In this document: positions 30,143-43,480 of the stretch, piece by piece
Layout of the letters: each line of letters begins with the position of its first letter
Numbering within the stretch: position 1 is the stretch's first letter
Source of the DNA: Acestrorhynchus altus
Taxonomy: Eukaryota > Chordata > Actinopteri > Characiformes > Acestrorhynchidae
Reading direction: 5' to 3'
Length of the DNA stretch: 64,000 bases
NCBI GenBank assembly: GCA_034509495.1
Contig: CM067519.1
Coordinates: 23,734,523 to 23,798,522 of the forward strand
Program-made: the position numbers and the translations under genes
Notes under the pieces: generated by a model
Database searches by the model: none
What the model was told of the DNA's origin: nothing
Seen by the model: the letters and a program-made list of their open reading frames with translations, nothing else

Positions 30143-32440
30143 GTAATGTAATGACTGTGATCATCAGTAATATACAGTATTAATCAGTAATATAAAGTAA
30201 TAATCAGTAATGTGCAGTAATGTAATGGCTGATCTTCAGTAATATACAGTAATAATCAGTAATATAAAGTAATAATCAGTAATGTGCAGTAATGTAATGA
30301 CTGATCTTCAGTAATATACAGTAATAATCAGTAATATACAATAATAATCAGTAATATAAAGTAATAATCAGTAATGTGCAGTAATGTAATGGCTGATCTT
30401 CAGTAATATACAGTAATAATCAGTAATATACAGTAATAATCAGTAACATACAGTAATAATCAGTAACATACAGTAATAATCAGTAATATACAGTAATAAT
30501 CAGTAATGTGGAGTAATTTAATGACTGTGATCTTCAGTAATATACAGTAATAATCAGTAATGTGGAGTAATTTAATGACTGTGATCTTCAGTAATATACA
30601 GTAATATACAGTAATAATCAGTAATGTGCAGTAATAATCAGTAACATACAGTAATAATCAGTAACATACAGTAATAGTCAGTAATGTGCAGTAATAATCA
30701 GTAATATACAGTAATAATCAGTAATATACAGTAATAGTCAGTAATGTGCAGTAACGTAATGACTGTGATCTTCAGTAATATACAGTAATATACAGTAATA
30801 TACAGTAATAATCAGTAATATACAGTAATATACAGTAATAATCAGTAATATACAGTAATAATCAGTAATATACAGTAATAGTCAGTAATATACAGTAATA
30901 ATCAGTAATGTGCAGTAATAATCAGTAATGTGCAGTAATAATCAGTAATGTGCAGTAATAATCAGTAATGTACAGTAATAATCAGTAATGTGCAGTAATA
31001 ATCAGTAATGTGGAGTAATTTAATGACTGTGATCTTCAGTAATAATCAGTAATATACAGTAATAATCAGTAATATACAGTAATAATCAGTAATGTGGAGT
31101 AATTTAATGACTGTGATCTTCAGTAATAATCAGTAATATACAGTAATAGTCAGTAATGTGCAGTAATAATCAGTAATGTGCAGTAACGTAATGACTGTGA
31201 TCTTCAGTAATGTGCAGTAATGTGTTATTGGCTCAGTAGCGTGCTGTTTTCTGGATGATCCGTGAGGAGTAACAGGCGGTTCTGCAGCGTGACCGGCTCA
31301 GCGGCTGATGTGTGGACAGAGAAAAGCCCTTTGCTCCGCTTTCCCAGGCTGCCTCTCAGGAAAGGCTGGATTTTTTACACCGTAACCACCGCATTGCCCT
31401 TTTCCGGGGGAAATCCGAGACAAACACAGACGGGGGGAACCGACCCTGTGAAGAAAGGGAAAGGGGGGGTTGAGGAGAGAGGGAGGGAGGAGGGGCAGTG
31501 AGAGAGAGATGAGGTGTTGGCCACACAGCATGAGCAGGGCAGTTGCTTTTAGTTTGACTCAAAGGAACATATACTTCCCCTCCGTTCCTCCATTGTTAAC
31601 TGCCTTTTAAGAACCCCCTCCTCCTCCTCCTCCTCCTTCTCAAGAAAATGTCTCATCTTCTCGCAGCATTGTAGCCGAAATCGTTCCCAAAAACACAAAG
31701 GCCCAGCACCTCTTCAGCAACAATGGTCCCCCCCCCCGTCCTTCATACGCATATTAAATGGTAATTTTGTGACCCTCTTTTGCTCAATTGAGATGCGGCG
31801 TGAAGTTTCCATGTGTAATAATGATTGGATGGGGGGTCAAAAACAATCAGAAGCTGCAAGAATATCCTGTAGTTCAAAGGAAAATAGCATAGAACTTTTC
31901 ACTTGTTCAAGTTGCAAGGAAAGCTCTGTGTATAAGGTTTGCATTTCATGATATGTCTTTGAGACATGATTAGCGTATTAAATGCATTAATGATGTTAAA
32001 GGAATAGTTTGGTGAAGAACCAAATCAGACAAATTGGACAAAAATATTACAATAAATATTTATTTATCAAAGAAAATGATCCAATATTCCATATCGACAG
32101 CACTGCTCTTTAAAAGGTGCAATTTCTTTATAAACTGGGATAACTGGGATAACTGAAACACAGTCTCCTGTCATTGCTTTATTTTTTACCAATTTTAAAA
32201 TTGGCAGAAAATATGTGCGAGTGAGTCTGCTTTACACAGCTCTGTTCTCATATAGAAAAGTAACCTCAAGCTCCTGCACTGACTTCCATACTGTAGAACA
32301 ATACTCAGGAAACGTATGAAGAGGAAGGAAAAGTGTAATGATAATTAAGAGCGGAAAGAAAGCAGGAAAGGGGATGAGGATGGTGAGGGGAGAGTTCGTG
32401 TTGGGTGACAGGTGGGGGAGTGAGAAGAGCATTTCTGAAT

Positions 32441-32471
<31 letters not shown>

Positions 32472-35400
32472 CTGTCCAGGTGTTGACCCAGTCACCCTGC
32501 GAGATGAGCTTTTTGACCTGTGGATGAGGAAGGAGCTAGAGGCGGTAAGACACTGCTGTAATCCCACCGTCCTTCAGAAATCACCTTTGTCGGAGGATAA
32601 CCATTGTGGAGAAAGAAGAAATGTAACAGTAAATAGAAAATAAGGCCAGAATGAGATTACCGCAGTCAGTTACTTCCCTTCTTACTCTTCGGCCAGTTAA
32701 ACCAACTCTATCCAACTCACTGAAAAAGTGGTCAAAACAATAATATAATAAAATATTTGCTTGTTCTGGACAAGCTGGTCATTTTAGTCTCTACAGGAAA
32801 GCAAACGTGGGCCAGACTGTTTAATGTGTGCATGAACCCCAGTATATTTTAGTATATTTTATAACAAAAATATGAGTTATTATATATAATACAGTACTGT
32901 GCAAAGCTCGACACCTAATCACATTGTTTAAATTCCTGTCTGTGATCAGTAAGAAGAAATTTGGAATTTTAGAAACTTCAGACCCTGTTAGCACTGATTT
33001 ACCAAAACAGGTGTTGAATGAGAACAACATATAAATAATACTACACTCCCACGAGGAGAGATGTTTAATGACCACAGTGATGGAAGCTTTCTGTAGGAAT
33101 GTTATTTATGTTTATTGTAATATTATTGTTTTACTTGATTGATTTATTGGTTTACAGTGAAACACACCATTGTTTTGTAATGAACTGATTTATGTTATTT
33201 TTTCTTCCTGTAAGTTTTCTGTCTCTCACTCACAAACACACATCTATTGCTTCTATTGCAACAGAATAATTTTGCTCTCCTACCTCACTTAAACCATCTG
33301 TTTTTAGGTTTTTGAGCTGGAATACCCAGGTGTTTTTATTGTCTGAGCTGCACTGCAGTTCATCAGCAAATAGTGTGATGGTTTTTGCAGGAATATAAGC
33401 TTTTACTACAATGTATTTTTCCATTCCTTTAACAGAATTATATTTAAGCCACATCACCCAGCCTCAGGTACGCGATTCATCTTCAGAAATCTGTGAGGGA
33501 GAGATTATAAGGTGTGCTGCTGAATGGCAAAAACATTCCTGCTCTGCTTATCTGATGTTAGTTTAGGAATGCAGTGGGCTCTAGATGCAAGAGAACCACT
33601 TGCGTTGCGGCGGGGTGGGAGAACATCTGAATCTACGTGAATGTACACGTTCTTAATTCTCTGATGTGCAGTGTTGATTCCTTGACAGTATAGATGAATC
33701 TCAACCCACTGAAGTCTCACTGTACTGGTGAGGTTATTCTGACTGGGATTAAGAATCCACTGCTTACTGCCCATTTCCTCACTCCCAGCCTCAGAGACTT
33801 GCAGTGTAGCAGGGCTGAGTGTTGTATACTAAAGCATAGATTAGAAAGCATAGATTCAGATCACAAAGGGATCAGAATGCTGGTTAATGTCTTGAGAATT
33901 TGGCCCTCTGAACTGGGAGAAGTATTAAAGTGAAGGTTTGGACAATAAGTAAAATCGATCTAGATGTGCACTGTCACCTAATAAACATAGCATTTTCCCT
34001 CCATCACCAGCTCAGGCTGCTGACTATGTGTGGATTCTCCCGGTTGCAAGAACCTCTCACCGGGCTTCTGACCATCCTAGAGGGCAGCCCTGGCATCCAG
34101 AAAGGCAAGTCCTCCACTTTGGGCCAATTAATCCTTGCTGAGTTTGTACGCTGGAGGCGGAGCCACCCGCAGGTGAGCGTGAAATGTTTGGCGGAGGAAG
34201 AGAAACTGATGCTGCAGCTCCGCGCCCTGAAACTCATCACAGCCTCCCAGCCCGGGTACATGGACACCCTGCTAGAGATCTACGAACTGAGAACCCTGGA
34301 GATGAGCCACCTTCTAGAGCATGTGGCCTACCTGCAGAACAGCTGCTTTTACAGAGAGGTGAATGCACATTTTGTACATAAATGTGTAGAGTGATACATG
34401 AATGCATGTTGTAATATACATAGAAGAAAGCCTCAATTCCATTTTTATTCTTGTTTATTTATTTAATTAATGCAACGTTTAAAAAAGCAGAATCCCTTTA
34501 CAGTGTTTGAATTATAAAATATTGCTTCCTTCCTAAGAGGTTTTCTGTCCTAGGACCCTTCTCTTCGTCACATCACAGGACATACAATGTCTTGGACATA
34601 CAATGGACACACAATATTCAAGACCAAATTTCACTCCAATATTGGACATACGGAATGCAATATTAATATGACATGGATCACTGATATATGGTGACATTTG
34701 GTGAAATTTGATAAATCATGGACATTGTAACATCGCAATTTATATCACCTAAAAAATGTCCGATTTTTTTTGTATTCTCACCCACCCAGACAGAGTTAGT
34801 CCGAATTATAATGACTGTGATTAAATCTGTTTGTTTTCCTGGCAGGCGGCGTTGCTCAGCATGAAAGTAGAGCTACAGAAAGAGCTTGACATGGAGCAGG
34901 TCAGTGAACCCATAAACAAGGAGTAACAACAAAACACACAATTCTGCGCAGGATATATTTTACCCTTCATCCTCCACCTCTCCCTCCATCTCCGTGGCAG
35001 ATGTGTGTGCCTCTCATCCTCCTGGACAAGCTGCCACTGGCCGAGTCGTATGTGCGTGATTACCCTCATTTGCAGGAGCGGCTGGTCCAGGTGCTGGACT
35101 CGTGGTGCAGCCCTAACTTCAGCCTGGATGTGCTGCGCAGGTGACACTGCATATACTACAACTGGAATGTCTGGAATTTCTGTGTCCAACAGCATAAACC
35201 AATTTTGTAAAATTCTGGTATTGTGCAATGTCAGTGGTGTGATGGAAGAAAAGAAGAGATTAAAAAAAAATGCTCTTCTCCTGTGGACAGTGTCAGATGA
35301 AAAGCTGGTATGGGGATGTTCAGAGTATTAATTTTAGTGTGTGGTGTAACTGTCTGTGCATTTTCTGTCTTATTGATTGTGTTGCAGGCAGTATCCTTGC

Positions 35401-38400
35401 CTGTCTCTCTCTAAACACCAGACGGACCAAATTCATCCCAAACTGCTCAGCAAGCATGTCTTCCGGCTCATGGACAAATTCAACATTGATCCAGGTGTGA
35501 ATATGAACTTGTGCATGTTCACGTTGTGTGCACATATATGACTAAAAGTACACTATGTTCATACATACGACCTGTGACACATGTACACCCTCTCTATTCC
35601 TGGTGTGTTTCATGTGGTATGTTCATTTCAGGCTTGTGTGTGAACTCGGTCCACAAGAGGAAGCTAGACTCACTGAGGTTTCTCATGTACAAGAGGTTCA
35701 GGGAGGTAAGCAGAGAAACCTGCTTTAATGGTACATACAGATCAATTACAGTGCGGATGTGATAGTTACACAAATAGTTCCACCCTGAAAGATGTCAGAT
35801 TGCAAACCAGAGTGTGTGTTCAGAAAAGGCAGAACCACTGGTTGCAGGACATCGTTAACGTAATGTCAGACTGTCAAAATGTCTGTAATGAAGACCAAAG
35901 GTGATCTGACGCGTACCAAATTGCACCCACACCATGAAACCAGGCCTTCTGCATGTTTGAAGATTGTCCATAAACCAGTGATTTTGGTGCTGACCATGGT
36001 GCCTCCACCCAGATTCACTGATTGTCTTCACCGAGACAAAAGCAGGACTCATCATGATGATCCACTGTCATTCTGAGGGACATAATGACACTCTGACCAT
36101 TGCAGTTGTGCATTGTAATTGGTTGATTCATTCTGGGTGCAACACCCAAATTAGCTGTTCCTATGTTAAGGAACCCAGTCATATACATTTTGGGGTTGTT
36201 TTTGGGGTTGTTTTTGTTTACCTATTGTACCAAACTTGCACAGATTGTGACTTCTGTGTACCGTTATACCCCCACCGATAAATTAACGCTTAATAAATGA
36301 CACTGGTAAATACCAGAGTTCTACGTTTATGGCTGAGAAACGGAAGAGTTTTAAGAGCTGATGTGTGATGTTGAGAAATTACACAAACACACAACATCCA
36401 TTTCTGTCAGCAGCATTCTGCTGATGTTTCTGTATATGAAGGGATTTCCTATTGATTCATAATGCATGAAGTCATTCTTGCATCTTGTATAGGCATGTTT
36501 CTCTATCACGTACCTTATCTGACTCTGCCAGTTCTTTGTGTCTTTGCTGTTTTTATCTTTCAGAAAAGCATGACTGAGGAGAACTGGAGGGACCATGTCC
36601 AGGTAGACTATTTGTGTATGTCAGGGTTAGGTATTCCTGGTTCTGGAGTGCCAGCTTCCTGCACATTCCTGCTGATTTCCCTGCTTTAACCGATTAAACC
36701 TGGCAATTAACAGGGGAGTTGAATCAGGTGTGCTTGAGCAGGAGGAGCTGTTATTGTCTGACACTCCAGGACCAGAGTTGCCTTCCCCTGGTGAACGTCT
36801 TTGGCTATGTTCACACACCGGGTAAAAGTGGCCCAAATCCGATCTTTTTGTCATGTGACATAGATGTGTAATGTGTGACAGTGAAGGCAGAAAACACTGA
36901 ATCTGACATTTTCAGTTTCGATTTGGGTTGTTTTCAGTGATTGAATTAAAATCCAATGCATGTACAGTATGTATCAGTGCCACTTATTCTGAACAGCCAA
37001 AGTGGAATTCATGCGACTTTGTCAATCCACCTCAACGTGTCTCTTGGAAAGTCTTCATAGATGTGCACCTTTCTCAACTTGGTGTTATTCTTCAAAATCT
37101 CCCTAAACGTTTCTTTAAGAAAAACTGGTTCTATTGTTCTTCTGTATATTTTTTTAACCCTGTCATTTCCTCACAGTGATCTTAGAAGAGTTCAGAATGT
37201 CAATTGAAATAAAGAATTTAAAAAATAATGTCTAATTTAATAAGATGGGAAAGTGTTTAAATAAGGACAGTAAGGCTTTCCAGTGTAATGCCAGAATGAT
37301 AGAACTTCCCAGAAAGACTTTGGTCCTGTTTCCTCCATCTTCACTTCTAAATCTTCTTCTGTTAAAGTTGTTGAATACTTTGATTCTGTTTTTCTCCAAT
37401 TTTATGGATTTAACTAAAAAACCCTACATTAACAATGTGTCTCATTGTTTATGATAAACTGTAAAATGTAACATTATAAATGGCTACTTAAGGAAACAAG
37501 AATTATCTTTAATGAACCTGTACATTTTATTTATTTTGTTCTTCATAATTTGATGTGCTCCTGGTCATGTTGAGGGCAGTTCATCACGTTATCATCCGAA
37601 AATTAAATGGAATGTGTGCTCTTCCATATTTGGATGCACTTTCAGGTCACAGTGGAGGGCAGTGTAGAGCTCCAGGTTGTGCTGGTGGAACTTCTGGTTA
37701 ACTCTTGTGGGCTTAAGGTGGCTGCCCAGTGGGCCCACCAGTACAACGTTCCTCGAAACAGACTCCCGATTGGAGTTTGGGACACAATACAGAGCCTCTC
37801 CTCCACAGAGCTGTGAGTACAGTGCACAAACACTAAGTGAATACATGAGAGTACACACAGACACGCACACACACACACACACTACTCAGATTTATCGTCA
37901 GATGTACAACTTCATCTTATTCCATCCATTCACCCATGTAGTGTCAAATCAGTGCACACACCCTCTCCTCCCTCCTCCTGTCTCCTCCAGAGAGGTGAAT
38001 GACGTGAGTTGTGTGCTGGAGTCGTGGGTCACTCCTCAGTCCCACCAGCTGAAGTACTACCAGGTGCCTCTGACCAAAGAGAAGGTCCACTTTGTGCAGA
38101 CATTAGAGCAGCTACAACCGTGCAGAGAGGCTGTGTTGCAGGTACAGACTTCAGCTGGAACACGTTTTTGGTTCATCTGGTTATGAGGGCTGCAGTTATT
38201 ACACTTAAGATAAAGTAAGTCTGTTAGTACGATATATGGAAAATGTTAGGACACCCCCACTTTTATTACTTCTTAAAACGCCTAAACTTAGAATCAGGTG
38301 CAGCACGTCATCTGCAAACGATTTTGGAGGCTGTCATATTTAAACTCCAGACATTAGTTTGGTTTGCTCTTGATTGCTGAAGTGAATGGTATCACCACAG

Positions 38401-41400
38401 TGAGATCCAGAGTGCTTTTTTAGGAAGCTGTCGATGCAGATGAGTCTTTCACAACAGTTAGAAATCAGCTGTTGCACTGTCCAGAAAATAATTTACAAGT
38501 GGAGATTTAAAACAGCTGCCAGCATGGCCAGGCCAGGTCATTCTAGCAAGTCCAGCACCAATAAACTGCAAGATGCAAAAACAATCCTAAAATGTCATCA
38601 CAGGACCTACAGGTAGCTTTTGCCACAGTTTATGTCAATGTGCAGCATCTACCATCAAAAAGATGTTTTATACCCTTGATTTCAGAAGAAAGAGCAGGTG
38701 TCCCAATACTTTTATCCACATAATATATATTGTAGTTAGCTGATAGTCCTTCAGTCCATATTTTCCAAACTATAGGATACATGCTGTATTTCCCCCTAAC
38801 TAACTCTTCATGTTTCCCCCTCATTCCTCTCCCTAGCCAGGTGGCGTGGTGGGTGTGGACATGGAGTGGAGAGCAAGGTTTGGCACTGTGTCCACTCAAA
38901 ATGTTGCTCTCATCCAGCTGGCAGTGGAGGGACAGGTGTTTTTGTTGGACCTGTGTGCTCACAGCTTCAGCCATCACAGTGTGACTGTGCAATTCATCCG
39001 AACGTTGCTCACCAACAAGAACGTCCTCAAACTGGGTGAGTGATGGACCTACACCTCTGCTGCTAGCCATAAAGGGAGGCTGTTCTTCTCACGGTGGGTT
39101 TAGGTTTACAGTTTGGTTCTTGGGAAAGTTAACATGTACAGTGTCTCACGCTCTTTTATGGGAAAGTGTCGAGCAGACAGCTTTGTCATAATCCAGTGTC
39201 TCTGTAACACGTTAAGGGGATAACATATGGTGGACATATTGAAGGTTGTGTTAATTCTGGATGTTCTTTAAAAGTATTTCTAGGTCATGTGTATATGTCT
39301 GTGTGTGCGCAGGTTATGGGATGTCTGGGGATTTTAAGAGTCTGCTGGCCACATGGCCTGAACTGAAGGAGGAGCCTTTAGAGGTTACAGGAGTGTTGGA
39401 TCTGCTCCATGTCCATCAACAGGTAATACAAGCTGCCCTCTTCACCAATCACACCTGCTCTTAAAGCATGCGCTTAATGTGTAAATAACAGTGAAATAAA
39501 GTTAGGAGGAATTAGCTTAAAAATCTAAAAAAAATATTATGGACAGTACAGATAAGCTCTTAAAAATGACAGTAAGATGTCAGCCTTCCAGTGCAGGTTT
39601 ACTGCTCTGTGCATGTGTACATGCACAACCTACATAAAGACTCTGGACTGATTAGCGAGAGGGGGCGGGGCTGAAAATGTCACTGATCCAGATGTTGGGT
39701 TATAGAGGAAATTGAATTTATAAATTTCAGAATAAAAGTAATGAGATGAGATAATACCAATCCATACCTAAGCAACAGAAATAATAAATGGGTTTAGGTT
39801 TTCTTATTTTATTTTATAGCCACAAGAAAACTGTATGCGAGTAAATTTTTGTTGAAACATGGACAGATTCAAACAAATATTTAAATTATCTTATTTTATA
39901 TCTCAAATGAAGACATATTTGAGTAACATAAGATCTCCTGATAATATTTGGATCCTAGGCCTTGAAATATTTTTGTAGTTGACATACCTTTAGTCCCCTA
40001 AACATTACTAAGTATTTATAGGAGATAGTCACACATACCAGCTGTTATTTTCAGGATATCCTGAGCTACTCAAATTTATCTTCTTAAAGACACCCTGACG
40101 ACATCAACTGTACAACGCAATGTGCCCCAGACAGTTCTGGGAAAGCGGTGCAGAGCCATTTTTAGACCAGCTTTGAATTCAGCGTTTCAGCAACCTTTGA
40201 AAAGCTATGTGTCTTTAGTCACCGGTCACCTGTGCCAACTGATAAGAGAGTTGCCATTGCTTTAAACAAGCTGGCCAACTGTGTGGAATAGAGAGTGGTG
40301 GGAAAATGTTGGTCATTGTGTACACTAATCAACCATAACATTATGACCTCCTTGTTTCTACGTTCACTGTTGATTTTATTGGCTCCTCTTACTGTACAGG
40401 AGAATTTGTAGTCCGTGTGTTTCTCTGCGTACTTTGTAGCCTCCTTTCACTCTCATCTTCAATAGTCAGGTCCCCAGAGGACCACCACTGAACAGGTATT
40501 ATTATGTGGGTGGTGGGTCATTCTCAGGGTTGTTACTGCAGTGCAAATACTTTTAAAGTGAATCAAAATGATCCATCATGAATTTACAACCAGTATTAAG
40601 CACTTGTCGAGAGACCAGGTTTAGCGTGTTGGCAGTGCATTTCACATATATGAAGCAACCATGTTGGATGCAATATCGGTAACTTGACCTAAATCTTTCT
40701 TAGATATCATTCTTCTGCTACATTCTTTAACACGCTATTTGGATACTTGTATTGGATCCGACTCACTGCTCTTGTTTTGTAGCTGCCAGTCGTCAGTGAT
40801 AAAATCTGCAGTTATGGTGACGTAAAATTATTTGCCGGTGAAGGTCCACGCATTACTGTCACAGCTATCCGACACATTTTCTTATGCCAAAAGCAGTCCA
40901 TTTTGATAATAACCTCAACCTAATTTGGTGTGGCTTAACTGCTGTAGACTGAACATTTATGCAAATGTACTAGATTTTGTGATGTCACAGAGACATATGG
41001 GCATTTTGGTTTCCATGTATGGACTGTGGGAGTGAATGATAATGTTTTGAACCTTCAGCAATATTTTAAATGTTACAACAATTTTGTTTATTTCCAGAAC
41101 TTGATCAAAATTCACTTATCTGTGATTTGGGCCATTTAGCATCATCTCCAACTGTACTGCATTTTTGTTCTTTGTTCTATTTGTGTGGAGAATATTCTAG
41201 AAATTTGGAGATTATAGCTGACAAAGCCTCCACTTTCCTTCTGACAAGCTTGAGCTGAACGTAGGTGTCCAAACTATGTCTCAACATTTGGCCTTTGACT
41301 TTTCACCTCTTAATTAGCTGCAGCGATGCTGGCGTGGGAGCAGCGGCTCTCGGTCAGTGGAGGTGACCAGGGGCTCAGCGGAGAAAGGGTTGAGTCTGTT

Positions 41401-43407
41401 GGTGCAGCAGATACTGGGGAAACCACTGGACAAAATGGAGCAGCTTTCCAACTGGGAACGGAGGCCTCTGCGCACCAGCCAGCTTCGCTATGCAGGTCAG
41501 AAAATTCTGTCTGTCAATTCATGTGTAACAGTTTCAACAAAACAAATGAAACAAAATGTCTATAGGTGCCTAATTATGTACTATTAATTTATACTAATTG
41601 TTTTTTCAGTGTAATTTATAATTGACACTGTTATCCTACAGTGCAGAATGGGAGGAGCTAGGGAAACAATGTTCGACCAGTGGTTGATGTAGATGCAGGT
41701 ACATGTAGACCAGAAGTGGAGGCCTCTCAACTCTCCCTTAATTTGTTATCTCTCTTCAGCCACTGATGCATACTGCTTGCTGGACGTCTACCTCACCCTG
41801 TCCCGGGACCCAAAGGCCTTTGGTCTGCCTGAGGATCTTCATTCAGTATCCTCCAGCCAGCCAGCCAAACGCAACCAAGAGAAGAAAACCAAAGACAAGA
41901 GAAAGCAGGCTGCAGGCCAAAGGGTCAGTCATTTAGTCTGCCCAGCCAGAACACACAGTGCACTTTACTGTAGCAGTTTACAAGCTGGAGGTCTCAAAAA
42001 TTGCTGTGCTGTCATGGTTACTGTAATAAAAGGGGATATAAAAAGCAGCTGATTTGAGCAAGAAGGGTGAGATTTGAGCTGAGTAAAGAGAGACGTGACT
42101 GGAGGATATGTTGTTAAAGCTGAGTGCGGTTTGGGGCCGAGGCTGAAAGTCAGACACTTTGACGCAATATTGTTTACAGGGTTTGAGGAATGCTGCTTAG
42201 AAGGATGCTAAATCCAACAAATCCTCACAAAATTGTTTTTTCACACACATCGGATGGCTAACACTGACATGTCTGTCCTGATCTGGAATAGTGTGCCTGT
42301 AGACAGCTTTTGTGGAAAAAAGGGTCCAAACAAATCTTATGTGGCCAAAATACTCCCATAGGAACGCATTGAAAAGTGTCCAGAAACTTTTGACAACACA
42401 CCTGTTCTCTCTCCAGACTGAAGGTTGATTTTGATGTTTGACTCCTCCACCAGGCTTGTAATGAAGTCCAAGCCCCGACAGGTGGTCAGGAGGAGTGCGT
42501 GAGAGGCAAGGGTGAACAGTGTGAAGCCTCTGTCGCTCCACATGAGCTGCGTGTGGTGTGTGACAACATGCTGCAGGGCCTGGGAAGGTTCCTGCGCTGC
42601 CTGGGCGTTGACGTACTGATGCTGGAGAACACAGATGACCACAAAGTAGCAGCTGAGGTGAGGCACAAACATATACACACACACAAACACACAAACAGGG
42701 ATGTGGGCCACATTTGATGAGAACGCACATGCTGTTATTATGCATGTTGAAACTTGTATACTGTGCAAGGTGTTTTCTGAATGTGTGTGAAGAAAACTAT
42801 GCTGCTCATGGGTAGATGGAGGAGGAGTGTGGAAGGCATCTCATGTGGCATGTAAAGAAACCTCTTACCAACACATTGTCTCTCTTTATAATAACAGTTA
42901 GCCCGGGCAGAAGGTCGCATTATCCTCACCTCTGGACAGCCTTACCAAAGTGTAAGTACACTATATGTCAAAATGTCTAAATCAGGGGTCACGAACCATG
43001 CTCCTGGTGAGCTCCCTCCTTAAAGATTAGATTCAACCTTAACCCACCCCACCTTCAGAAGCTCTTGATTGGCTGAATGGGATGGATTAGTTTTGGGGAG
43101 GAGTTGACCTGCTAGAACATAGCTTTCCAGGAGCAGGGTTGGTGACACCTGAATGTTAGAGGACACCCCTTCTAATGAATACATTCTTCAAATGCACTCG
43201 CACAGCTTCTCTAGTCCCTGTAGAGAAGTACTACCAATAGAATACGATACTCTTGAGCAGATAAACGTGAACATTTTGGCACCATGTCTAATGCCAGGTG
43301 TGGGTTGAAGGTGCATAGTCACCCAGCACTGAGCCATTGGCCAGTGGAACTGTGTTCTCTGCAATGATTGCTGTTGTAATGATGCTCTCATCACACTTTG
43401 TTTGATT

Positions 43408-43480
<73 letters not shown>

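Larger units (their letters stand above)
27865..32479 (+). other. exd3: exd3 intron 1
   Basis: A 4.6-kb intron holding a Tc1 relic (28265-28745), a (GT)n run (29229-29274), an (AAT)n run, a 1.1-kb satellite-like array (30150-31225), GC-rich sequence at 31260-31500 and a (TG)n run at its 3' end. Confidence 0.75.
39423..41317 (+). other. exd3: exd3 intron 12
   Basis: Holds repeat R4 (39650-40085) and repeat R3 (40320-40560); the remainder is unremarkable. Confidence 0.7.

Noticed and set aside
30150..31225. Possible CRISPR-like array
   Set aside because: Repeats are contiguous 10-bp modules without unique spacers, and the context is a vertebrate intron.
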